The notes under the pieces: generated by a model
What the model was told of the DNA's origin: nothing
Database searches by the model: none
Seen by the model: only the letters and a program-made list of their open reading frames with translations
Assembly (NCBI GenBank): GCA_902489475.1
Contig: CABUAH010000002.1
Coordinates: forward strand, 1-64,000
Reading direction: 5' to 3'
Origin: an uncultured Oscillospiraceae bacterium
Lineage (GTDB): Bacteria > Bacillota > Clostridia > Oscillospirales > Ruminococcaceae
Length of the DNA: 64,000 nucleotides
In this document: piece after piece, positions 55,113 to 64,000 of the stretch
Position numbering within the stretch: the first letter of the stretch is position 1
Layout of the letters: every line of letters begins with the position of its first letter
Program-made: the position numbers and the translations under genes

Positions 55113-55308
55113 GAGGTAAAATCAAGCATAAAAGGCTTATTGCTGTCCTTTTACGCATAATCAAAATGATTATCTATCAGTTTTCGCTTTAAAGAATTTT
55201 TATCACTTTAGAAATGTTTATTTAACTCAAAATACATGATTTATTCATAATATTGCCCGGTGCTGTACAAACTTCGGCAATTTAATAATATTAAGTGCAA
55301 AATATCAA

Positions 55309-55386
55309 GTTTTAAACAAAAACTGTTTAAAACTTTGTTTAAAACCCAAAACTAGGGTAATTTTAGTTTAAAACTCTGTTTAAAAC
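55309..55386. repeat. Cluster of five GTTTAAAAC sites
   Basis: GTTTAAAAC at 55325-55333, 55337-55345, 55366-55374 and 55378-55386, plus the complementary form GTTTTAAAC at 55309-55317. Within each pair the spacing is 12 bases; pairs are 41 bases apart. They lie in the AT-rich gene-free block 54944-55690, which also has the hairpin ATTACAAA/TTTGTAAT (55494-55515). Confidence 0.65.
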
Positions 55387-55690
55387 GTTGAAAAAAGCTT
55401 GTTTTTTCGGTGTTTTGTTGTAGTCAAAACTTAAAACGTACAAAAAAATGTTCTTGTTTTTCGGAAATAATCGCTACGATTTATGAACAAACTATTACAA
55501 AATCCACTTTGTAATAATTTGTAATTTAGAAAGTCTTGATTTTGCTTGCCGCATCAAATAGTAATCCTAATTTAACAAAATAATGATGCCCAAAAATAAC
55601 AAAAAATTACAAATCAATTACGCTGTTTTACAACTGTCGGACAACACACAAGCAGTCAAAAACAAGTCCTAAAAACCTCCCTTATAATGC

Positions 55691-56374
55691 CTATCTTGTT
55701 GTCAAAAATTTTATTGCCCGTTCAATTGAATCTTTCGAGTTTTTCCAATCGGCATTTTTGCCCGTGTTCCTGTAATCGTACATATTGCAGTAGTGCGTCA
55801 CGTCCTCAATCAATCCCTCAAGTCCCTTTTTGACAAGCATCTCACAAGCATTCAAAAAAGCTCTGCGGTACTTTTTATCCATATTTCCGTCGCTTAACGA
55901 CATAAGCATATCATAGTGGTTTACACAAAGCATTTCCTGTTCTTCAAACAATCTTCTGAAATCATTACTTTGTGAGTACATATCAAAAACCGTTTGCACA
56001 AGCCTTGACATTCCCCACTCAATTTTTGAACATACAAAGCACTCGCTGTTTACTGCCGTCACCTTTTTTTGCTTGGCTTTCACTCCCTCAAAAATGCTCT
56101 TTTTTGAAAGAACATTTTTGTCAAGCTCCATGAGATGAGATTGGAGCAAAAGTGCAAGCGACAGCCTGTTTTTCTGTGCAAGCATTTTATCAAAGTGTGT
56201 TTTGCAAAAGCCCTGTTTGTTGGTTTCTATTCTGACGTCCGGCTCCATCATAGCAGACCCCATTATATATTCGACCGCCCTATCCTCAAGCATATCTCTC
56301 ATAAGGCAAATAGGGCACCCGCATTTCGGCTCAAAAATTTCATTTATAGGTATTGTAAGTATGCTTTCTCTCAT
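55691..56374 (-). CDS. DUF6062-family Cys/His-rich protein
   Basis: 227 residues, cytosolic. Repeating metal-ligand-like pairs: CGCPIC (near 19-24) with CKTHFDKM, and CFVC (near 112) with CVNHYDML. This looks like two tandem copies of a CxxC...CxxH zinc- or cluster-binding helical unit. I assign it to the uncharacterised DUF6062 family from this pattern; the role is unknown. It is monocistronic, with the large gene-free block downstream. Confidence 0.75.
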   Translation of the reverse strand: MRESILTIPINEIFEPKCGCPICLMRDMLEDRAVEYIMGSAMMEPDVRIETNKQGFCKTHFDKMLAQKNRLSLALLLQSHLMELDKNVLSKKSIFEGVKAKQKKVTAVNSECFVCSKIEWGMSRLVQTVFDMYSQSNDFRRLFEEQEMLCVNHYDMLMSLSDGNMDKKYRRAFLNACEMLVKKGLEGLIEDVTHYCNMYDYRNTGKNADWKNSKDSIERAIKFLTTR

Positions 56375-56445
56375 CGCTTTTAAGCTCCTTGTAAACTATT
56401 TATTTATAAATAAGTATACCACAAAACCACGGTTACTGCAATAAA

Positions 56446-56471
56446 AAAGGCGGCATCCTTTAGATGCCGCC
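56446..56471 (-). terminator. Terminator of the 190-residue membrane protein gene
   Basis: On the - strand GGCGGCATC, five-base loop, GATGCCGCC followed by TTTTTTAT, five bases after the stop codon. Confidence 0.82.
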
Positions 56472-56475
56472 AAGA

Positions 56476-57048
56476 TTAAAACACAAGTCCTTTATCATTT
56501 TCAGTAGCGATATTTTCAGCTTCTTCCTTTCTTTTTACCTCCACTTCAGCTTTGAAGCGTTCCCGTGAAAGCCTTACAAGCATTATAAGCGAGCTTAAAA
56601 TTATGAATACACAAGCGATTGCCGTTGCCCACTCAATTCCCTCTTTGAACAAGAACATAAACAGCTCTTCGTTTCTCAAAGAAAAAAGGTTGCTGTAATC
56701 TCCTTGGCTGTAATGATTGTAGATAGTTGCTGATGAAAAAATAAATATCAAGATTGACATTGCTAATGTCAGAGAAAGCTCAAAGCCGCCAATCTTTTTG
56801 ACTTTATACGAGCTTATCTGTGCGATCAAAAACAGCATTGATAACACCGTAAGAAGAATAACCTTACTGTAACTCTCAAAAAATTCAAACGAGTCAGAGG
56901 TAACGACATAGCTTATATTTTGTGAAAACAGCTTAGAATAGGTATATCTTCCTATAAATTCGCTTGCCGCCGCTGCAGCAGATACAAGCAAAGCCGCTAT
57001 GCAAAAAATCATTGGCACAGCAGACGAATAAGTAAGTCTTTTTTTCAT
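56476..57048 (-). CDS. Hypothetical four-helix membrane protein
   Basis: Not recognised. Four hydrophobic helices at about 11-32, 63-83, 90-110 and 137-160, with an extracytoplasmic loop after the first helix and a charged cytoplasmic tail (RLSRERFKAEVEVKRKEEAE). It lies between its own terminator and that of the upstream yfhO-like operon, so it is transcribed separately. A good AAAGGAG site precedes the ATG. Confidence 0.7.
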   Translation of the reverse strand: MKKRLTYSSAVPMIFCIAALLVSAAAAASEFIGRYTYSKLFSQNISYVVTSDSFEFFESYSKVILLTVLSMLFLIAQISSYKVKKIGGFELSLTLAMSILIFIFSSATIYNHYSQGDYSNLFSLRNEELFMFLFKEGIEWATAIACVFIILSSLIMLVRLSRERFKAEVEVKRKEEAENIATENDKGLVF

Positions 57049-57066
57049 TGTTTTCTCCTTTCATAA

Positions 57067-57099
57067 AACAAAAAACAGAAGACATTTTTGCCTTCTGTT
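57067..57099 (-). terminator. Terminator of the YfhO/GT2 operon
   Basis: On the - strand AACAGAAG, ten-base loop, CTTCTGTT then TTTTG, about 55 bases after the YfhO stop. Confidence 0.75.
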
Positions 57100-57153
57100 C
57101 TTATCATAGAAAATTAAATGCTGCTTGTCAACGCTGAAAAAAATAAGTATTTG

Positions 57154-60012
57154 TCATCTTTTAAGCTTTGTTCTGATTTTTTCATAAATCACTCCGTTTT
57201 TATACTGCAAAATGAATATCACCACGCAAATCAATACGCCAAGAATTGAAACCAATGCAGAAAAAACAAAGTAGTCCGGCATAAACGTCATGCTGACTGT
57301 GTGTTTTCCCTTTGGAATTTCAATTGCAATAAGTGCGTCGCAGGCAGCTTTTTTAGGACTTACCGGCTTTCCGTCAACTTCTATCTTCCAGCCGTCCTCA
57401 TAAGGAATAGTCGTTAAAAGAACCTGACCTTCCTCAGCCGTTACCGTTCCGCTTAAGCTTCTCGCAGTGTATTTTGTTACCTCAAGCGAGTTTTCTTTAA
57501 CCGTTTGCGCAGCAGCTTCAAACGCATCTTTGTTTAACGTGTAAAAACAAGGTGCTTTCCAATAAGCTTCCGTTATAACAGTAATGCGGATTCGTATACG
57601 ATCTCCCTGATCATAATCTCCGAAAGAAAGTATTTTATAGTCGTCGCCCTCAAAATACGATCCGGCAAAATCCATTGCAGGCTCTCCGCCCGTCTGCTCT
57701 ATTGCAGCCTGATACTCATCCTCGCCGTAGTACCAAATATTACATTTACGCTCATAATTTGTAGGCAGATACATATAAAGCGGTCCGCCCTCGTTCATTG
57801 TCACAATATAGTCAATATGGCACTCGGCAGCCTCATCAGCCGCATGGAAATATCTTGTTGTTCCATCGTCCATGCTCTCGCTCGCAAGATTTTCTGTTCC
57901 TGCCTCCTCAAAAGCCAGCGGTACAAGGTATTCCTCGTTTTGTCCTGTGACAGAGGAAAGCAGCGTATTTTGATTTTCAAAGACGTTGTCGCTCAAAAGG
58001 CTTACATTCAAAACGGATTCGTCCGCCATGTATGCATATGACGAAGCGTATGGATTTTCATAAACCGATACCGTTCCCTTTGATACCGTATCCGATGAAG
58101 CATCAACTACCTCGTATTCGTCCTTTTTCTGATAAAGCGACGGAACATTTTCAATCTGAACAGGTGCGAAGGAAGAGAAAACATCATCGCTTTTTGACAA
58201 TAGATATTTTATATCAAAAAGCATATCATTTACATACGTCGAGCCGTTATAAATCGTATAGTTTCCCCCATAGCCGTACCCAAGAGCATGAAGCATCGTA
58301 AGCGCAGGTGTATTCATTGTAGAAGAAGAGTGAGAAATACCTGCAAATCCCATTCCCATAGGATCGCAAACGGTTCTCAAAAACGTCTTTTCCATTCTGT
58401 AAAGTCCATCGTCTTTGGATTGTATATTATCCGTAACTCTCCTCATTTCGGTCATATAATCCTCATACGAAGTGTAATCGCTGTAAGCCACATCATCATC
58501 GATTTTTTCAAGTGTGTCGTATGAAACAATTCCCATTTCAAGGCACACCACTACGCAAAGAGCTATTTTAAGTCCTCTTTTAAGGTTTTTTGTTCCGGCT
58601 TTTTTAATTCCTGCTACAAATGCAAAATACACGGCTACAGCCAAAAAAGAAAACAAAATTCCGCCTACTTGATTAGCCGCAGCTCCTAAATCGTCAGCAC
58701 CTGATGAATAGGTTGTAAAATAGCTTAGATCACGAGTTTCTGCAAACGCCAAAAATGCAAATATTCCGACAAGAGAACCGCCCAAGGCTTTGAAAGAAAA
58801 TCCGTCAAGATTGTCAAATGTTCTCGCCGCCATATAAATAAGCATAAACGACAATACAAAAGAATAGCGGTAATTAAGCCAGTTCGGCGCCTGCATACCA
58901 TGCCAGAAAAGATCTATAGGCGCTATATACATACTTATTGACACCGCTGTGCTAACAACTGTTGTAAGTGCCTTTTCCTTCCAGCCGATTTTCTTGTTCA
59001 CATAGTAAACCGGAAGCATCAAAATTGTTAATGTTCCCGAAAAAATCATCGGAAGTCCGTCGACGTTTACCGTGTCGTATGTCATCGGGAAAAGCTTTGC
59101 AAAAAATTCAACAAGTTCAAACTGAGTTCTAAACGAAAAGTCTGCAACAGAAAACTCAAACTTTCCCAAAGACAAGCTTTTTACAACCGGCAGCAAAACA
59201 AACATTGCACACATAATTGCAATAAACGTACTCAATGCGAATTTTAAGAAAGAAATTAAAATGTCAAAAAAACGTATCTTTTTGTTTCTAAAAAATACGT
59301 ATGCGACAAAGTATATGCCTGTAAAAATTCCGACCATATAACCGATGTAAAAATGTGCAACAAACATCAGTGCCAAAGGAATAATAAAATTTAAAAGCTT
59401 TCCCTCGTCAACAAGCTTTGATACACCGTAAATTATAAGCGGAAGATAAATAAGTCCGTCAAGCCACATAGGATCCATAAGCTCGACAATCATATAGCTC
59501 ATTAAGGCATAGCAGGTTGAGAATATTACAGTTGTTGAATTTTTAGCAAAAAAAGTTTTTCTCAGGAAAAATGCAAAGGTCACAGCAGCCGCTCCGATTT
59601 TTAAAAGCTGCATAAGCTCTATTGCACCACACATCATCGTTCTCGGCAAAAGACATATTACAAGCATAAAAGGGCTTGCGAGATAATAGCCGAAAATGCC
59701 GAACATCTCGCCCGAAAGATTTCTGTTAAAGCTGTAAATAAAGCTTCCGTCACCCCAAAAAGCATCTCTGAATGCTTCGTAGTAATATACATACTGTCCG
59801 TTTAAATCAAGCACCAGCACGGAGTTTTCTCCAAATGGATGAACCTTAAAAAAGGCATATACTACATACATTATTAAAAACGGAATCGCAAATACTAAAA
59901 AATAAAGTCTTTTATCATAAATCCGTCTTGAAAGCTTTTTGTTCTTTTTAGATCCAACCGCATTAGTCGGCGGCAAAAGCGTTTTATTTATTTTCAACAA
60001 AGAAGAATCCAT
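57154..60012 (-). CDS. YfhO-family membrane glycosyltransferase-like protein
   Basis: 952 residues. About 12-14 transmembrane helices in the first ~500 residues with YfhO marks LDLNGQYVYYYEAFRDAF and FNRNLSGEMFGIFGYYLASP, then a large extracytoplasmic domain and a final helix preceded by TIPYEDGWKIEVDGKP and GKHTVSMTFMP. In Bacillus, YfhO is the GT-C enzyme that transfers a sugar from a lipid carrier, loaded by the GT2 CsbB, onto lipoteichoic acid. Here a GT2 gene starts 4 bases upstream, reproducing that pairing. The acceptor in this organism is unknown. Confidence 0.87.
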   Translation of the reverse strand: MDSSLLKINKTLLPPTNAVGSKKNKKLSRRIYDKRLYFLVFAIPFLIMYVVYAFFKVHPFGENSVLVLDLNGQYVYYYEAFRDAFWGDGSFIYSFNRNLSGEMFGIFGYYLASPFMLVICLLPRTMMCGAIELMQLLKIGAAAVTFAFFLRKTFFAKNSTTVIFSTCYALMSYMIVELMDPMWLDGLIYLPLIIYGVSKLVDEGKLLNFIIPLALMFVAHFYIGYMVGIFTGIYFVAYVFFRNKKIRFFDILISFLKFALSTFIAIMCAMFVLLPVVKSLSLGKFEFSVADFSFRTQFELVEFFAKLFPMTYDTVNVDGLPMIFSGTLTILMLPVYYVNKKIGWKEKALTTVVSTAVSISMYIAPIDLFWHGMQAPNWLNYRYSFVLSFMLIYMAARTFDNLDGFSFKALGGSLVGIFAFLAFAETRDLSYFTTYSSGADDLGAAANQVGGILFSFLAVAVYFAFVAGIKKAGTKNLKRGLKIALCVVVCLEMGIVSYDTLEKIDDDVAYSDYTSYEDYMTEMRRVTDNIQSKDDGLYRMEKTFLRTVCDPMGMGFAGISHSSSTMNTPALTMLHALGYGYGGNYTIYNGSTYVNDMLFDIKYLLSKSDDVFSSFAPVQIENVPSLYQKKDEYEVVDASSDTVSKGTVSVYENPYASSYAYMADESVLNVSLLSDNVFENQNTLLSSVTGQNEEYLVPLAFEEAGTENLASESMDDGTTRYFHAADEAAECHIDYIVTMNEGGPLYMYLPTNYERKCNIWYYGEDEYQAAIEQTGGEPAMDFAGSYFEGDDYKILSFGDYDQGDRIRIRITVITEAYWKAPCFYTLNKDAFEAAAQTVKENSLEVTKYTARSLSGTVTAEEGQVLLTTIPYEDGWKIEVDGKPVSPKKAACDALIAIEIPKGKHTVSMTFMPDYFVFSALVSILGVLICVVIFILQYKNGVIYEKIRTKLKR

Positions 60013-60015
60013 TTT

Positions 60016-60951
60016 CTAATCTCCAGACTTTTTGCTTTGAAGCCTATCTCTTATGATATACCTCGGACGCTGTTTTATTTCCTCATATATTTTTGATAGA
60101 TAATATCCGATTATTCCAAGACTTATCATAATCATGCTTCCAATAAAAAGGAGAAGCAGTATTACCGTTGTAAAGCCTGTTGCGGAATGTCCGAGTATTT
60201 TCATCACAAGCGTTTGTATACCCAAAATAACAGCGCACAAAAGGGTGATAAATCCTATAACGGTGACAATATGAAGCGGAGCTGATGTAAACGAGGTAAT
60301 AGAATTAACAGCATATTTTATAAGACTTTTTACACTCCATTTTGATTCGCCGTCAAATCGCTCCTGAACTTCAAAGTAAACCGTTTCAGTATTAAATCCT
60401 ACCCAGCTTGACATTGCTCTGAAAAATGTTAGCCTTTCGGGCATTTGGTTAAGCTGATCGACAACTCTTCTGTCTAAAAGCTTAAAATCCGATGCGTCTT
60501 TCATCTCAAGTCCCGACGCTTTTCTTATGAGCTTGTAAAAAAGAAGCGAAAAGCATTTGTAAACAGGATTTTCCTTTCCTCTATCCGCCTTTTTAGCCTC
60601 AACTATATCAACTTCAGGATTGTTTTTCCATATTTTATACATCTCAACTATTGTTTTCGGAGGATGCTGTAAATCACAGTCCATTAAAACGCAGGCATCT
60701 CCCCTTGCTTCTTTGAGTCCTGCAAAAACAGCGCTCTCCTTTCCGAAATTTCTCGAAAAGTTTACAGCAACTATATTATCCATTTTCTCAGTAAGCTCTT
60801 TTAGCTTGTCCCAGGTTTTATCCTTAGAGCCGTCATTGACAAAAACAAGCTCGAAATCTATATCATTCTCCTTTAAAATCTCACTTACAACATTTGCAGT
60901 ATTCTCAACATTTCCTTCTTCGTTATAGCTCGGAATTACAATTGACAGCAT
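60016..60951 (-). CDS. GT2 glycosyltransferase (polyprenyl-phosphate type)
   Basis: 311 residues. Soluble GT-A domain beginning MLSIVIPSYNEEGNVENTA, with the metal-binding DCDLQHPP and the ERFDGESKWSV motif, then two C-terminal transmembrane helices (about 228-250 and 262-285). This matches GtrB/CsbB/Dpm1-like enzymes that load a sugar onto undecaprenyl phosphate. Located directly before a yfhO-like gene and likely supplying its lipid-linked donor. Confidence 0.9.
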   Translation of the reverse strand: MLSIVIPSYNEEGNVENTANVVSEILKENDIDFELVFVNDGSKDKTWDKLKELTEKMDNIVAVNFSRNFGKESAVFAGLKEARGDACVLMDCDLQHPPKTIVEMYKIWKNNPEVDIVEAKKADRGKENPVYKCFSLLFYKLIRKASGLEMKDASDFKLLDRRVVDQLNQMPERLTFFRAMSSWVGFNTETVYFEVQERFDGESKWSVKSLIKYAVNSITSFTSAPLHIVTVIGFITLLCAVILGIQTLVMKILGHSATGFTTVILLLLFIGSMIMISLGIIGYYLSKIYEEIKQRPRYIIRDRLQSKKSGD

Positions 60952-60970
60952 TTTAAAACCTCCGTAAAAA

Positions 60971-61501
60971 TCATTTTAAATCTATACTATTTTGAGTCTT
61001 TCTCAAAAAAATCAAAAACAAAACCTGTGTAAACAAAAGCGTTATGACAACAGCTTGAGTTATCGCCATGGCTGCACCTTCAGGCAAAATTGGCTCAATC
61101 AGTCCTGCAAATACAAAATATACCGCCTCAACAACCAAAAACACAAGCCAAACCTTTGCGGCAGTATTATAATACACGGTATTTTTTACCCGTTCCTTGA
61201 GTTTTGAAAAACAGAATAAAACAAATGTCATAACCGCAAGCTTGCAAATCGCATAAAAAAGTGAAATGGGAAATTCTTTAATGCCCGGCAAAAGTGACAT
61301 CACCTCATAAGGTATGCTTATGACAAGCACAAAAATTTCAGCCGCCTTGGCATAAGACGCATATTTTATCATATCTGACATTTTAAATGTCGCCAAAAGC
61401 ATAAACATCCAACCTAAAAAATCAGGAAGAACATCTATCTCATATGAAGTGACATTTAAGTCAAACAGCAAAAAAATAAACGAAGCAAATATCAGTCCCA
61501 T
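60971..61501 (-). CDS. Hypothetical polytopic membrane protein
   Basis: Not recognised. 176 residues with about five helices (near 1-15, 25-42, 50-70, 80-100, 118-138 and 145-166). It is the first gene of the unit with GT2 and YfhO. In Bacillus a small flippase (GtcA type) completes such systems; the sequence is not an obvious GtcA, so a flippase role is only a contextual guess. It has no signal peptide or motif. Confidence 0.65.
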   Translation of the reverse strand: MGLIFASFIFLLFDLNVTSYEIDVLPDFLGWMFMLLATFKMSDMIKYASYAKAAEIFVLVISIPYEVMSLLPGIKEFPISLFYAICKLAVMTFVLFCFSKLKERVKNTVYYNTAAKVWLVFLVVEAVYFVFAGLIEPILPEGAAMAITQAVVITLLFTQVLFLIFLRKTQNSIDLK

Positions 61502-61685
61502 TATATCACCGTTTCTAATCAGGTTTTTTATGCAAAATAATCATCAGTAATAATTTTAGGCCTTGCATACGCTGCATGAAATTTATAAAAAACATATTTG
61601 CATTAGGTGCAGACAAGCCCTCATTAAAATTAAATTATACTATATTTGTTTTTTATTGTCAATTTCAGATACCCTTTGAAGCAAA

Positions 61686-61711
61686 ACGGCGGAGAAAAAC
61701 TTCTCCGCCGT
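61686..61711 (-). terminator. Terminator of the second yfhO-like gene
   Basis: ACGGCGGAGAA, four-base loop, TTCTCCGCCGT: perfect 11 bp stem, followed by TTTTG on the - strand. Confidence 0.85.
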
Positions 61712-61716
61712 AAAAG

Positions 61717-64000
61717 TTACTCTTTCTTCTTTAAAATTTTGCCGGCAAACTCGCTTGTTTCCTGATTTTCTTCCTTTTTGATTTTGCCAACTTCACGTTC
61801 TTCAGGCATAAGCACAAGGTCATATACCTCTTTTGAAGCTTTTCTTCTCCTCCTGTTGTAGAAAATTATGAAAACAAACGCTACAAGACAAACAACGCTT
61901 ATAACCGCTCCGAGGACAAATCCCTCAGGACAGTATTTAAGCTCGATCGTATGACTTCCCTTTTTAAGTCTGATTCCCATCATACTTCCCTTGTGGCTTG
62001 TTGTTCCGTCACGTTCAGAGTAGGTGTTGTTACAAACAGGTACAGCCTCCTGCTTTTCACCGTCTACATAAACACTCCAACCCTTTTCATAAGGAATCGA
62101 CATATACATAATTCCGTCTATCGACGCATCTATTTTGCCCTTTATTTCAGTATCACTTACACTGTCGATATCAAGTGTTCCGTTTGATTTAAGTTTTTCG
62201 ATCCCTGCGTCAAAAACGTTGCTGTCAAGTCTGTAAACACAGCTCATAAACGAACTTTTAGATACAAGCTTATCCTTTGTCGTTCCGGTAATTGTAACAG
62301 TATCGCCGGCCTTCAAATATCCTATCTGACAAGCATACGGCATAGTAGGTTTTAACGTGAGAGTCTGAGATTCATTATCGGGATTCGTTGAGGTGATAGT
62401 TATAGTCTCCATCTCACTGATTTTAAATGCCCCGTAGTAATTTCCAGCTTCGGTAACCGTATATTTAAGCGACAAGGTTGATTTTTGATCGTTTATTTGA
62501 GTATTTGAAATCAAATCTACATCTGTGAGCTTAACTCCGAATCCGTCAATAATAAGTCCTGAATTTATAATATCATCAGTCAAGTCAATTGTAAATTGAA
62601 TTGATTTTCCCTCATCAAACTTAAATCCTTCTATAGTCCGTCGGTTTTCAGGATTGTTTTTGCTGTAGTACTCGATATTAGAGCCGCTTGACCATACAGA
62701 CTTGTCATCCATATATTCAAAAGTGACCTGAATTTTTTTACCCGACGCATTTTTCAGCTTATCGGGAGTTACTTCAAAAATCGTTCCCGCCTTAACTTCG
62801 TCTACGTCCTCATCGCTGTCGTTGAGAGGCAGAGCCTTGCTTAAAAGTGAGGTTTTACTGCCTTGGCTAACCGGCTCATAGGTGTGAAAGCCAGTTCTTT
62901 TATCTATACTTGAAACAACACAGTTTACGCAGCCGTCACTTCCTGTCATCGGCGCATAGTAAAACAGAGGATCGCTGCTTCCCGTCATTGCCTTAAAAAG
63001 TTGACCTTGATAATAAAACGGTATTGACGAAATAACATTCATATCGGCAATATCATCTTCACACATAAATCCAAGTGGAAGATATGCTTTATTTTCATAA
63101 ATCCTTACTCCGCCCTCTGTGTCAACGAGCTTATTATACGTCTTATCAAGAAGCGGTCCTGTCTTAGCTATAGTATATTTCAGATTTAAAACTGCATTTG
63201 TAAACGGCGTTGTCGCAGCATAGTAATACCTGTTTCCTGCCTGCGAGCCCAATATTCCTAAGTTGTGCATATATTGAGAAATTTCACAGTTTATCATCGA
63301 AGAAAACATTGAAATTCCTCTGTATTGATAAAGTGCAGGATCGTTTATAGTATAGGATTTCGACATCTCCATTCTGTAAAAGTCATCATCCTTGGACTCA
63401 TATTTATCCAAAAGCTTGTCTACATTTTCTCCATTTGAAAAATATGTCGAGTAGGCAGATGTTCCGACAGCTTCAGTTCCCGCCTTGACGTTTGAGTTAA
63501 GCTCAAAAACCATAAGAAAAATCATGATAAACGATATGACTTTTGTGTTCAAAAGCCTAAACGAGGCAAGCACAATACACACAATATATCCGATACCTAA
63601 ATACAAATTACCGTTAAACGCCGAATCTTCCATTCCCGAAAGCTTTGCAATATACAAAAGAACAGCAAGCATCGCCGCCCCTCCGACAACCATTATCCAA
63701 TGCGCCCGATCGAGCTGTGTAAATGCCCGATAGCCTATCGCTAATGCTGCAAACACAAAAAGGAAAGAAAATCTAAACGGAATCATGTTTGTAAAATGAA
63801 AACCGTTCCATATATAATCAAGCACATTACAGTTGCAGCTCAATATCAAAAATCCAACGACCACTGCATATGTTATCTTTTCTCTAATAGAAATCTTATT
63901 GCAGAAAAGCATAACACCAAGCATTATGAGTGCTAAAAGTCCACCGTAAAGATTAGGAAGCCCCTCTTTATTGGAAGGAGTTCCAAACGCAAGTGCATTT
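61717..64000 (-). CDS. YfhO-family membrane protein, 5' end outside the window
   Basis: Partial. The frame stays open to the window edge: codons before ATG 63924 read FGTPSNKEGLPNLYGGLLAL, a typical internal YfhO segment, so the true start lies beyond 64000 and 63924 is not the start. Visible parts are six or so helices, a long extracytoplasmic domain, SIPYEKGWSVYVDGEK and GSHTIELKYCPEG before the last helix, and a charged cytoplasmic tail. It shares architecture with the protein at 57154 but the two are clearly diverged. The pair suggests two acceptors or two transferred sugars. Confidence 0.87.
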   Translation of the reverse strand, partial: NALAFGTPSNKEGLPNLYGGLLALIMLGVMLFCNKISIREKITYAVVVGFLILSCNCNVLDYIWNGFHFTNMIPFRFSFLFVFAALAIGYRAFTQLDRAHWIMVVGGAAMLAVLLYIAKLSGMEDSAFNGNLYLGIGYIVCIVLASFRLLNTKVISFIMIFLMVFELNSNVKAGTEAVGTSAYSTYFSNGENVDKLLDKYESKDDDFYRMEMSKSYTINDPALYQYRGISMFSSMINCEISQYMHNLGILGSQAGNRYYYAATTPFTNAVLNLKYTIAKTGPLLDKTYNKLVDTEGGVRIYENKAYLPLGFMCEDDIADMNVISSIPFYYQGQLFKAMTGSSDPLFYYAPMTGSDGCVNCVVSSIDKRTGFHTYEPVSQGSKTSLLSKALPLNDSDEDVDEVKAGTIFEVTPDKLKNASGKKIQVTFEYMDDKSVWSSGSNIEYYSKNNPENRRTIEGFKFDEGKSIQFTIDLTDDIINSGLIIDGFGVKLTDVDLISNTQINDQKSTLSLKYTVTEAGNYYGAFKISEMETITITSTNPDNESQTLTLKPTMPYACQIGYLKAGDTVTITGTTKDKLVSKSSFMSCVYRLDSNVFDAGIEKLKSNGTLDIDSVSDTEIKGKIDASIDGIMYMSIPYEKGWSVYVDGEKQEAVPVCNNTYSERDGTTSHKGSMMGIRLKKGSHTIELKYCPEGFVLGAVISVVCLVAFVFIIFYNRRRRKASKEVYDLVLMPEEREVGKIKKEENQETSEFAGKILKKKE

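Noticed and set aside
54525..55160. A 211-codon + strand frame
   Set aside because: It is antisense to rlmB for most of its length and continues into an AT-rich spacer with no binding site or family resemblance.
55309..55386. GTTTAAAAC cluster as a CRISPR array
   Set aside because: The repeats are only 9 bases with uneven spacing and there are no unique spacers or cas genes.

Overview
The window looks like part of a low-GC Gram-positive anaerobe of class Clostridia, most like a Ruminococcus-type (Oscillospiraceae) gut fibre degrader. This is inferred from gene content: two different [FeFe] hydrogenases plus maturases HydF and HydG, bifunctional AdhE with a Rex repressor, a T-box leader, GatCAB with an archaeal-type AspRS, a dockerin-bearing glycoside hydrolase and an LTA-glycosylation-like YfhO cluster. 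No rRNA, tRNA, CRISPR array or transposase was found.

Layout. 1-3.9 kb: trmK, a Nif3-family gene, rqcH and a 3-methyladenine glycosylase form a + strand operon. 4.5-6.5 kb: a T-box leader precedes ilvA-ridA. 6.5-7.5 kb: a gene-free stretch holds two copies of a structured repeat. 7.5-17.2 kb (- strand): an orphan type IV prepilin-like gene, then a hydrogen-sensing operon (kinase-like protein, [2Fe-2S] ferredoxin, group C PAS-hydrogenase, PP2C-type phosphatase, group B hydrogenase), then rex-adhE with a Rex box. 17.2-23.3 kb: VanZ-like gene, cca, lnt, GH36 alpha-galactosidase, small lipoprotein. 23.4-26.5 kb: TM1266-type gene, hydG and hydF behind a leader RNA that looks like a transcription-terminating riboswitch. 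27.5-33.3 kb: a complete fructose PTS operon fruR-fruK-fruA-ptsH-ptsI. 33.4-37.3 kb: a putative nuclease, a DacF-like carboxypeptidase and a PrsA-like foldase. 37.3-42.2 kb: gatC-gatA-gatB, where GatB is fused to a complete AspRS. 42.4-45.1 kb: GH30-dockerin and an AraC regulator. 45.4-46.4 kb: a ribbon-helix-helix gene, a third structured repeat and a compact type I toxin-antitoxin locus with a 29-residue toxin. 46.4-51.3 kb: gdhA; ACT protein, hom, NUDIX and thrB. 51.4-57.1 kb: a degenerate P-type-ATPase-like membrane protein, rlmB, an AT-rich gene-free block with iterated GTTTAAAAC sites, a Cys/His-rich protein and a membrane protein. 57.1-64 kb: YfhO, GT2 glycosyltransferase, a membrane protein and a second YfhO that runs off the window.

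The genes combine fermentative electron disposal (hydrogenases, ethanol, redox sensing by Rex and perhaps by hydrogen), sugar uptake and polysaccharide breakdown, and aspartate-family amino acid metabolism. Several intergenic segments are densely structured. The best candidates for something undescribed are the toxin-antitoxin locus, the hydrogenase-maturation leader RNA, the covarying hairpin repeat family, the GatB-AspRS fusion and the pseudo-P-type ATPase. All calls come from reading the sequence; no database search was run.
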